Shown one piece after another: positions 1 to 4,543 of a stretch of 9,273 bases of DNA; the first letter of the stretch is position 1; each line of letters begins with the position of its first letter. The stretch spans positions 1-9,273 of the forward strand of contig JARKQG010000002.1 in assembly GCA_029974035.1 (NCBI GenBank), read 5' to 3'. A program made the position numbers and the translations under genes. Under the pieces are notes generated by a model. It saw nothing but the letters and a program-made list of their open reading frames with translations, was not told the origin of the DNA and made no database searches. The DNA is from Eubacteriales bacterium (GTDB lineage Bacteria > Bacillota_A > Clostridia > Christensenellales > Aristaeellaceae).

Positions 1-92
1 CCGGATGATGGAAGCAATCCGCAGAAGAAAGAGCCAGGGGATACCCATGCCAATTTGACGGAGACTGACGGCGTAAATACGCAAATATCGGC
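1..92. other. Unassigned left edge
   Basis: No gene can be assigned here. On the plus strand one frame stays open from the edge to a TGA at 56-58 and another to a TGA at 103-105. Either could be the tail of a gene that begins outside the window, and the terminator just downstream would suit that. On the minus strand an ATG at 46-48 opens a hydrophobic stretch (MGIPWLFLLRIASIIR) running off the edge, but no Shine-Dalgarno sequence precedes it. Too little sequence is present to choose. Confidence 0.3.
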
Positions 93-130
93 AAAAACAG
101 GCTGATTTTAAGCAAAATCAGCCTGTTTTT
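93..130. terminator. Perfect 17-bp-stem bidirectional terminator
   Basis: Bases 93-109 and 114-130 are perfect reverse complements around a 4-base loop (AAGC, 110-113). The stem starts with five A and ends with five T, so either strand's transcript would end in a U-run. This is the usual form of a bidirectional intrinsic terminator between converging units. It would stop the minus-strand valS-side transcript and any plus-strand gene ending at the left edge. Confidence 0.85.
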
Positions 131-146
131 GAATTGAGCAATGGAA

Positions 147-170
147 AATCCGTCTCTTTCGAGACGGATT
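147..170 (-). terminator. Hairpin terminator behind the tRNA remnant
   Basis: A 10-bp perfect stem (147-156 with 161-170) closes on a four-base loop that reads GAAA on the minus strand. The minus-strand sequence continues ATTTTCC, a short T-run. It starts two bases after the CCA end of the tRNA remnant, where the terminator of a tRNA gene belongs. It is therefore probably the original terminator of that tRNA gene, with the terminator at 93-130 as backup. Confidence 0.65.
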
Positions 171-171
171 G

Positions 172-199
172 TGGTGCGGTCGACGGGACTTGAACCTGC
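172..199 (-). pseudogene. 3' remnant of a tRNA gene, probably tRNA-Leu
   Basis: Read on the minus strand this is a T-arm with a canonical TTCAAGT loop (188-194), the 3' acceptor strand CGACCGC, discriminator A and an encoded CCA end. The acceptor and T-arm sequence match what I recall of class II leucine tRNAs in Firmicutes, which begin GCGGTCG. No GCGGTCG, D-arm or anticodon arm occurs upstream: two bases beyond the T-arm the sequence enters a GC-rich repeat. The T-stem (GCAGG against CCCGT) has an A-C mismatch in the middle, consistent with decay. Such a fragment can be left when an element integrates at, or is deleted from, a tRNA 3' end. The leucine identity rests on memory of the family and is less certain than the tRNA nature. 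Confidence 0.65.
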
Positions 200-201
200 G
201 C

Positions 202-234
202 GTCGCGCCCCTCGCGGGGCGCGGGGATTGGAAT
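202..234. repeat. CRISPR-like hairpin repeat, full-length copy
   Basis: This 33-base unit starts GTCGC, carries a perfect 8-bp stem (204-211 with 216-223, loop TCGC), and ends GGGGATTGGAAT. Type I-C CRISPR repeats have this build: GTCGC, a short GC-rich hairpin, then GTGGATTGAAAC or GTGGATTGAAAT. Compared with that form I see two differences in the tail (T to G at base 224, A to G at base 231). The first 23 bases recur exactly at 269-291. No cas gene is in the window. It may instead be a dispersed intergenic hairpin element. Confidence 0.6.
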
Positions 235-268
235 AATCGGGGCATTGCGGAGGGTTTACGCGACGAAC

Positions 269-291
269 GTCGCGCCCCTCGCGGGGCGCGG
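269..291. repeat. CRISPR-like hairpin repeat, 3'-truncated copy
   Basis: These bases are identical to 202-224, including the 8-bp stem (271-278 with 283-290). Identity stops at 291, so the GGATTG tail is missing. The gap to the full-length copy is 34 bases (235-268), the typical spacer size of type I-C arrays. A degenerate terminal repeat is common at the trailing end of CRISPR arrays, but the whole tail being absent looks more like a broken relic. It lies 16 bases beyond the valS stop codon. Confidence 0.55.
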
Positions 292-300
292 CCTGTCCGC

Positions 301-318
301 CGCTCCGTTAACGGAGCG
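301..318. repeat. 18-bp perfect palindrome over the valS stop
   Basis: CGCTCCGTTAACGGAGCG is its own reverse complement and contains the valS stop codon (308-310) near its centre. As RNA it would form a 7-bp stem with a UUAA loop. No T-run follows on the minus strand, so it is not a standard intrinsic terminator. It could stabilise the valS mRNA 3' end or be chance. Confidence 0.5.
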
Positions 319-2971
319 CTTCGATCTCCTGAATGCGCGCGGCGAGGGTTTTCAGCGTCTTTTTAGAGGTTTCCAGCTTTGTTCGCTCATTTTCGACCAG
401 TTGGGCGGGCGCCTTGGCGAGGAAGCCCTCATTTTTCAGCATCGCCTCGCCGCGGGCGATGTCGCGGGCGGTGGCGTCGCGGTCCTTGCCAAGCCGCGCC
501 AATTCCTTGTCGATGTCCACCAGATCGCCCAGCGGCATGAACAGCTGTCCGGCGTCGGTCACAGCGGAGGCGGACTTATCCGGGTTCGGATCAGCGTCGC
601 CGATCATCTCCAGCTGGCTGACGGAGGCCAGACGCCGGAAGTAGGTTTCGGAAGCGGCGATGGCGCGCCCCCAGTCGATCGCGCCCTCTCTGGGGCGGAC
701 GATGAGCCGCGCCTTTCGGCCGGCGGCCACGTTCATCTCGGCGCGGAGGTTGCGCACGGCGCGGATGATGTCCATCACGCCCTCCATGCGGGCCTCGTCC
801 TCGGGGAAGTCATGGGCGGCGTCGGCCTCCGGCCAGCTGGACACCATGATGGAGCCATCCGCGCCCGGCAGGTGGTGGTACACCTCATCGGTGATGAAGG
901 GCATAAACGGATGCAGGAGCTTCAGAAGCCCGATCAGCACGTGGTAGAGCACCGCGCGGGCCACCGGCGCGCCCGCCGCATCCGACAGGCGGGGCTTGGC
1001 CATTTCGATGTACCAGTCGCAGAATTCGCTCCACGCGAAGTCGTAGATCTTCTGCGCCGAAAGGCCCAGGTCGTAGGTTTCGAGCCCGGCGGTCACGCCG
1101 CGGATGGCCTGGTGGTACTTGGTCAGAATCCAGCGGTCCGGCGCCTCGAGAAGCGCGGGGTCGATTGCGGCCAGGGGCGCGGGCGCCTCGCCCGCGAGGT
1201 TCATCAGCACGAAGCGGGCGGCGTTCCACACCTTGTTGGCGAAGTTGCGGAAGGCCTCGAACTTTTCGCCGGACACGCGCACGTCGCCGCCGGGGGCCAC
1301 GCCCATGGCCAGCGAGAAGCGCAGCGCGTCGCAGCCGTACTGATCGATCACCTCCAGGGGATCGATGCCGTTGCCCAGGGACTTGGACATCTTGCGGCCC
1401 TGGGCGTCCCGCACCAGGCCGTGGAGCGCCACGGTGTCAAAGGGGAGGCTTCCCATCTGCTCGAGGCCGGAGAAGATCATCCGGGCATCCCAGAAGAAGA
1501 TGATGTCGTACCCCGACAGCATGACGCTGGTGGGATAGAAGTATTTGAGGTCCTCGGTTTCCTCCGGCCAACCCAGCGTGGAAAATGGCCACAGTGCCGA
1601 GGAAAACCAGGTATCCAGCACGTCCTCGTCCTGATGGAGGCGCGCCCCGCCGCACTTGGGGCACTTGTCCGGCGCGGTGCGGGCGACGGTCATCTCGCCG
1701 CAGTCGTCGCAGTAGTAGGCGGGGATGCGGTGGCCCCACCACAGCTGGCGGGAGATGCACCAGTCCCGGATGTTCTCCATCCAGTTGAGGTAGATCTTGG
1801 TGAACCGCTCCGGCACAAACTTGAGCTCGCCGGTCTGCGCCACCCGGACGGCGGGCTCGGCCAGCGGCTTCATCTTCACAAACCACTGGGTGGACACCAG
1901 CGGCTCCACCGTGTCGTGGCAGCGGTAGCAGGCGCCCACGTTGTGGGTGAGCGGCTCGGTTTTAACCAGCAGACCTTCGGCCTCCAGCGCCTCCAGCACC
2001 GCCTTGCGGCACTGCTGCCGGGTCATGCCCTGAAAGCGGCCGGCGGCCTCGTTCATGGTGCCGTCGTCGTTGAGCACACGCAGGACGGGCAGGTCGTGCC
2101 GCCGGGCCACCTCAAAGTCATTGGGGTCGTGGGCGGGGGTCATCTTGACCGCGCCGGTGCCGAAGGCGGGGTCCACGTATTCGTCCGCCACCACGGGCAG
2201 ACTGCGCCCCACCAGCGGAAGGACCACGTTTTTGCCCACCAGATCGGTGTAGCGCTCGTCGCCGGGGTTCACGGCCACGCCGGTGTCGCCCAGCATGGTC
2301 TCCGGCCGGGTGGTGGCCACCACCACGCCGTAGCCCCCGTCCTCGCCGGGGTAGCGGATGTGCCACAGGCTGGCGTTCACCTCGCCGTACTCCACCTCGG
2401 CGTCAGAAAGCGCCGTCTTGCACACCGGGCACCAGTTGATGATGCGGTCGCCCCGGTAGATGAGGCCCTTTTCGTAGAGGCGCACGAACACCTCCACCAC
2501 CGCGCGGTTGAGCCCCTCGTCCATGGTGAAGCGCTCGCGGCTCCAATCGCAGCTGGCGCCCAGGCGGCGCTGCTGGCGGGTAATGCGCCCGCCGTACTCG
2601 CTTTTCCACTGCCACGCGCGGCGCAAAAACTCCTCGCGGCCCAGATCCTGTTTGGTCAGTCCCTCTTTTTTGAGGGCGTCCACAATCTTGACCTCGGTGG
2701 CGATGGAGGCGTGGTCGGTGCCCGGCAGCCACAGCGTGGGATCGCCCTTCATGCGATGGTAGCGGGTCAGCGCGTCCTGGGGCAACGTATCCAGCGCGTG
2801 GCCCATGTGCTGCTGCCCGGTGATGTTGGGCGGCGGCATCATGATGACGAAGGGCTTCTTGCCCGGCACGCGCCTGGCGGTGAAGTAGCCGCTCTCCTCC
2901 CACTCCTTGTAGAGCCGCTGCTCCACCTCCTGCGGCGAGAACACCTTGTCCATTTCAAACTGCTTTTCCAC
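308..2971 (-). CDS. valS: Valyl-tRNA synthetase (ValRS)
   Basis: This cytoplasmic class I aminoacyl-tRNA synthetase joins valine to tRNA-Val using ATP. With the GTG start at 2971 the protein is 887 residues, the usual size. The HIGH motif appears as HMGH (residues 55-58) after PPPNITG, and KMSKS is at 527-531. Cysteine pairs (NWCPVC; CDDCG with CPKCGG) suggest the zinc-binding insertion seen in bacterial ValRS. The last 70 or so residues, rich in Lys, Glu and Leu, form the coiled-coil tRNA-binding arm. An upstream ATG at 3082 keeps the frame open but lies inside the T-box leader, so it is rejected. GTG is preferred because GGAAAGGAG lies seven bases upstream; an internal ATG at 2953 is a weaker alternative. 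Expression should depend on the T-box and the promoter at 3231-3259. folC, a frequent downstream neighbour, is absent; a tRNA remnant follows instead. Confidence 0.97.
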   Translation of the reverse strand: MEKQFEMDKVFSPQEVEQRLYKEWEESGYFTARRVPGKKPFVIMMPPPNITGQQHMGHALDTLPQDALTRYHRMKGDPTLWLPGTDHASIATEVKIVDALKKEGLTKQDLGREEFLRRAWQWKSEYGGRITRQQRRLGASCDWSRERFTMDEGLNRAVVEVFVRLYEKGLIYRGDRIINWCPVCKTALSDAEVEYGEVNASLWHIRYPGEDGGYGVVVATTRPETMLGDTGVAVNPGDERYTDLVGKNVVLPLVGRSLPVVADEYVDPAFGTGAVKMTPAHDPNDFEVARRHDLPVLRVLNDDGTMNEAAGRFQGMTRQQCRKAVLEALEAEGLLVKTEPLTHNVGACYRCHDTVEPLVSTQWFVKMKPLAEPAVRVAQTGELKFVPERFTKIYLNWMENIRDWCISRQLWWGHRIPAYYCDDCGEMTVARTAPDKCPKCGGARLHQDEDVLDTWFSSALWPFSTLGWPEETEDLKYFYPTSVMLSGYDIIFFWDARMIFSGLEQMGSLPFDTVALHGLVRDAQGRKMSKSLGNGIDPLEVIDQYGCDALRFSLAMGVAPGGDVRVSGEKFEAFRNFANKVWNAARFVLMNLAGEAPAPLAAIDPALLEAPDRWILTKYHQAIRGVTAGLETYDLGLSAQKIYDFAWSEFCDWYIEMAKPRLSDAAGAPVARAVLYHVLIGLLKLLHPFMPFITDEVYHHLPGADGSIMVSSWPEADAAHDFPEDEARMEGVMDIIRAVRNLRAEMNVAAGRKARLIVRPREGAIDWGRAIAASETYFRRLASVSQLEMIGDADPNPDKSASAVTDAGQLFMPLGDLVDIDKELARLGKDRDATARDIARGEAMLKNEGFLAKAPAQLVENERTKLETSKKTLKTLAARIQEIEALR

Positions 2972-2978
2972 GCTGACG

Positions 2979-2987
2979 CTCCTTTCC
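2979..2987 (-). promoter_or_regulatory. valS ribosome binding site
   Basis: The minus strand reads GGAAAGGAG here, seven bases before GTG at 2971-2969. It lies just after the T-box terminator, which supports this start over the in-frame ATG at 3082. Confidence 0.85.
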
Positions 2988-2992
2988 AAATG

Positions 2993-3224
2993 AAAAGAGC
3001 GATGCCCGATAAAGGGCGAATCGCTCCGCGGTACCACCTTTTTTGCGGCCGAGGCCGCCTCCTGGCGCTGTAAGGGGCGCACCCCTGCGGGCTGACTGTC
3101 ACCCGGCAGCCTCCGAAGCGACCTTCGCGCGAACCCTTCCCGAGGCGGTCTTGCAGCCGGCGGGCCGCCCTCTCTTGCGGGGGATTTCGCCTACTCCTCT
3201 TCGTCATCGGCGGTATGGGGATAT
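2993..3224 (-). ncRNA. T-box riboswitch leader of valS
   Basis: The leader carries the T-box signature GGTGGTACCGCGG (3038 down to 3026). The bulge UGGU would pair with the ACCA end of uncharged tRNA-Val, discriminator A. Directly downstream is a terminator: GAGCGAT then GCCC pairing back with GGGC and ATCGCTC (3026 down to 2997), ending in TTTT (2996-2993). Stem I features are visible further upstream, including GATGACGAAGAGGAGTA and AGAGAGGGCGG. A GTC triplet at 3122-3120 in the context GAAGGTCGC is the candidate specifier codon, matching valine. Binding of uncharged tRNA should favour the antiterminator and allow valS transcription. The 5' end is inferred from the promoter -10. The signature and terminator are certain; the specifier assignment is tentative. 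Confidence 0.93.
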
Positions 3225-3230
3225 ACGGCC

Positions 3231-3259
3231 ATTATAATCGGCAATTTCCGCGCCGTCAA
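3231..3259 (-). promoter_or_regulatory. Sigma-A promoter of the valS T-box transcript
   Basis: The minus strand shows TTGACG (3259-3254), a 17-base spacer and a perfect TATAAT (3236-3231). Transcription should begin near 3224, giving a leader of about 250 nt to the valS start. The -35 lies 16 bases beyond the pgsA stop codon, so valS has its own promoter. I see no terminator between pgsA and this promoter, so read-through into the T-box is possible. Confidence 0.85.
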
Positions 3260-3275
3260 TCGCGGTGCATCAATT

Positions 3276-3803
3276 TTAACCTTGCTTCTGCCGCCGCGTC
3301 AGCGCGCCGTGGGCGTACACAAAAAGCGCCGCCACCGAGAGCGCCACCGCCGCGTAGAGCAGCACCCGACCGGCCACCGTCATCCATCCGTCGGGATGCC
3401 AGGGAAAGATAAACGTCAGCGCCAGGATGAAAAGAACCGTCGCCGCCTTGCCCAGGTTGTTGGCCGACACCACCACGCTCTTTCGCAAAAGCCACATGCT
3501 GCCGGTCATCATCAGAAGCTCCTTGACCGCCACCACGATCATCACCCACCAGGGGACAAGGCCGCTCCGCGCAAAGCAGAGCAGCACCGAAAGCAGCAAA
3601 AGCTTATCCGCCAGCGGGTCAAACAGCTTGCCGAAGGAGGTGATCTGGTTCCACTTGCGGGCGAGGTATCCGTCCAGACAGTCGGTGAGGCTGGCCAACA
3701 AAAAGATGAGCAGCGACGCCGCGGGGGCGATGCGCTCGTAGGTCAGGACGAACACCGGAATCAACGCGATGCGCAGCGCGGTGAGAAGGTTTGGCAGATT
3801 CAT
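3276..3803 (-). CDS. pgsA: CDP-diacylglycerol--glycerol-3-phosphate 3-phosphatidyltransferase (PGP synthase)
   Basis: This integral membrane enzyme makes phosphatidylglycerophosphate from CDP-diacylglycerol and glycerol 3-phosphate, the committed step to phosphatidylglycerol and cardiolipin. At 175 residues it has normal length. The CDP-alcohol phosphatidyltransferase signature is complete: D41-x2-D44-G45-x2-A48-R49-x8-G58-x3-D62-x3-D66. The N-terminus MNLPNLLTALRI is typical of PgsA. Hydrophobic segments lie near residues 6-21, 27-40, 68-78, 80-97, 116-133 and 140-163. The ATG at 3803 has AAGGGAG upstream with a seven-base gap. It has its own promoter (3837-3865) between it and cobO. In many Firmicutes pgsA sits in an ftsK-rimO-pgsA-cinA-recA neighbourhood; here ftsK is nearby but faces the other way. 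Another CDP-alcohol transferase specificity cannot be excluded, but PgsA fits best. Confidence 0.93.
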   Translation of the reverse strand: MNLPNLLTALRIALIPVFVLTYERIAPAASLLIFLLASLTDCLDGYLARKWNQITSFGKLFDPLADKLLLLSVLLCFARSGLVPWWVMIVVAVKELLMMTGSMWLLRKSVVVSANNLGKAATVLFILALTFIFPWHPDGWMTVAGRVLLYAAVALSVAALFVYAHGALTRRQKQG

Positions 3804-3836
3804 GCGTTCGCTCCCTTTGGTAACGATCCGTTAAAA

Positions 3837-3865
3837 ATGATAGCAGGACTTGGGCGGAATGTCAA
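3837..3865 (-). promoter_or_regulatory. Sigma-A promoter of pgsA
   Basis: The minus strand shows a perfect -35 TTGACA (3865-3860), a 17-base spacer and TATCAT (3842-3837). The -35 begins five bases after the cobO stop codon, so pgsA can be transcribed independently of cobO. A second TTGACG lies 11 bases further upstream but has no matching -10. Confidence 0.85.
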
Positions 3866-3870
3866 CGCCG

Positions 3871-4401
3871 TCAATACTCGATGCCCTTGCGCGCCGGGAT
3901 CCCCGCCGCGTACGGGTGGCGCAGCATGCGCATTTCGGTAACGTAGTCGGCAAGGGCAATCAGCCGCTCGCTCGCACCGCGCCCGGTAATCACCAGCTCC
4001 GTGCCCCGGTACTTGTGGCCGATCAGGTACAAAAGCTGATCCTCGCCGATGGCGCCCGCGCCCACCGCGCCCAGCGCCTCGTCCAGGACCACCAGATCCA
4101 CGTCCTTGTCACAGGCGGCGTCGCAGGCCTCGTCAAAGAGCGTCTGCTGCGCCTCGGCCCAGGTTTCCTTCTCCGCGGGCGTCATGTCCCAGGTGAACTT
4201 GCGCACGTCGCAGTCCGCCCGGCGCAGGATGCCCGGCGCGAGCTTTGCCAGCGAGGCCATTTCGCCCGTGGGCTGGTTTTTCATAAACTGAAAGATGCGC
4301 ACCTGAAGCCCCGCGCCCAGCGCGCGCAGCGCCAGGCCCATGGCGGCCGTGGTCTTGCCCTTGCCCTCGCCGGTGTAGATGTGCGTCAGCCCTCTGGTCA
4401 T
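3871..4401 (-). CDS. cobO: Corrinoid (cob(I)alamin) adenosyltransferase, CobA/CobO/BtuR family
   Basis: The enzyme transfers the 5'-deoxyadenosyl group of ATP to a reduced corrinoid, in adenosylcobalamin synthesis or salvage. It acts in the cytoplasm. The 176-residue protein matches the family length. The family P-loop GEGKGKTT is at residues 11-18, a Walker-B-like VVLDEA at 104-109, ELVITGRGA at 135-143, and the conserved ending ARKGIEY closes the protein. The ATG at 4401 is chosen because GGAGG (4414-4410) lies eight bases upstream; an in-frame GTG at 4410 overlaps that ribosome binding site and is unlikely. No other cobalamin gene is in the window, so the context suggests stand-alone salvage. 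No cobalamin riboswitch precedes it; the untranslated leader looks very short. Confidence 0.94.
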   Translation of the reverse strand: MTRGLTHIYTGEGKGKTTAAMGLALRALGAGLQVRIFQFMKNQPTGEMASLAKLAPGILRRADCDVRKFTWDMTPAEKETWAEAQQTLFDEACDAACDKDVDLVVLDEALGAVGAGAIGEDQLLYLIGHKYRGTELVITGRGASERLIALADYVTEMRMLRHPYAAGIPARKGIEY

Positions 4402-4409
4402 CGCCCTCA

Positions 4410-4414
4410 CCTCC
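4410..4414 (-). promoter_or_regulatory. cobO ribosome binding site
   Basis: GGAGG on the minus strand lies eight bases before ATG 4401. It rules out the in-frame GTG at 4410, whose first base is inside this site. Confidence 0.8.
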
Positions 4415-4419
4415 GCTCC

Positions 4420-4449
4420 ATTATACCGAAGCCTGAAAAAGCGCGTCCA
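4420..4449 (-). promoter_or_regulatory. Probable cobO promoter, very close to the gene
   Basis: The minus strand shows a perfect TATAAT (4425-4420) with TGGACG (4449-4444) 18 bases upstream, a weaker -35. Transcription would start near 4413, on or next to the GGAGG site, giving a leader of only about 12 bases. This leaves no room for a regulatory leader RNA. Confidence 0.6.
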
Positions 4450-4465
4450 CGTTTCCCGAAAATTT

Positions 4466-4504
4466 AACTTGATCAGAGGCGGGCGTCCGGCCTATAATCA
4501 AGTT
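4466..4504. repeat. Inverted repeat over the helD promoter
   Basis: AACTTGAT (4466-4473) and ATCAAGTT (4497-4504) are perfect 8-bp inverted repeats with 23 bases between. One arm overlaps the -35 and the other the -10 of the helD promoter. The arm centres are 31 bp apart, about three helical turns. It may be a repressor operator with two half-sites or chance. Confidence 0.5.
4469..4498 (+). promoter_or_regulatory. Sigma-A promoter of helD
   Basis: TTGATC (4469-4474), an 18-base spacer and perfect TATAAT (4493-4498) lie 45 bases before the helD start codon. The cobO promoter faces the other way, with 19 bases between the two -35 elements. Confidence 0.75.
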
Positions 4505-4543
4505 TCCATCGGTTTTATCCATACGGGACGGGAGGCGGCCGGC

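Noticed and set aside
172..260. Intact tRNA gene with the hairpin repeat as an unusual variable arm
   Set aside because: No GCGGTCG 5' acceptor strand, D-arm or anticodon arm can be found upstream of the T-arm, and the T-stem has a mismatch. Only the 3' part is present.
245..3073. 942-codon open frame on the plus strand opposite valS
   Set aside because: It lies wholly antisense to a clear ValRS and its T-box. The composition, rich in His, Gly, Ala, Val and Arg with no recognisable motif, is that of a GC-rich antisense shadow, and no ribosome binding site or promoter serves it.
3251..3875. 10-base repeat CGCCGTCAAT at 3251-3260 and 3866-3875 near two promoters
   Set aside because: It overlaps the -35 in one case and lies upstream of it in the other, so the position relative to the promoter is not shared. 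TTGAC-type hexamers make such matches likely by chance.
3276..4401. cobO, pgsA and valS as one operon
   Set aside because: Each gene has its own good promoter, and the valS leader has its own regulated terminator. Read-through remains possible but a single unit is not needed.
4402..4543. Cobalamin riboswitch before cobO
   Set aside because: The gap is 142 bp shared by two promoters, the predicted cobO leader is about 12 bases, and no B12-box-like sequence is visible.
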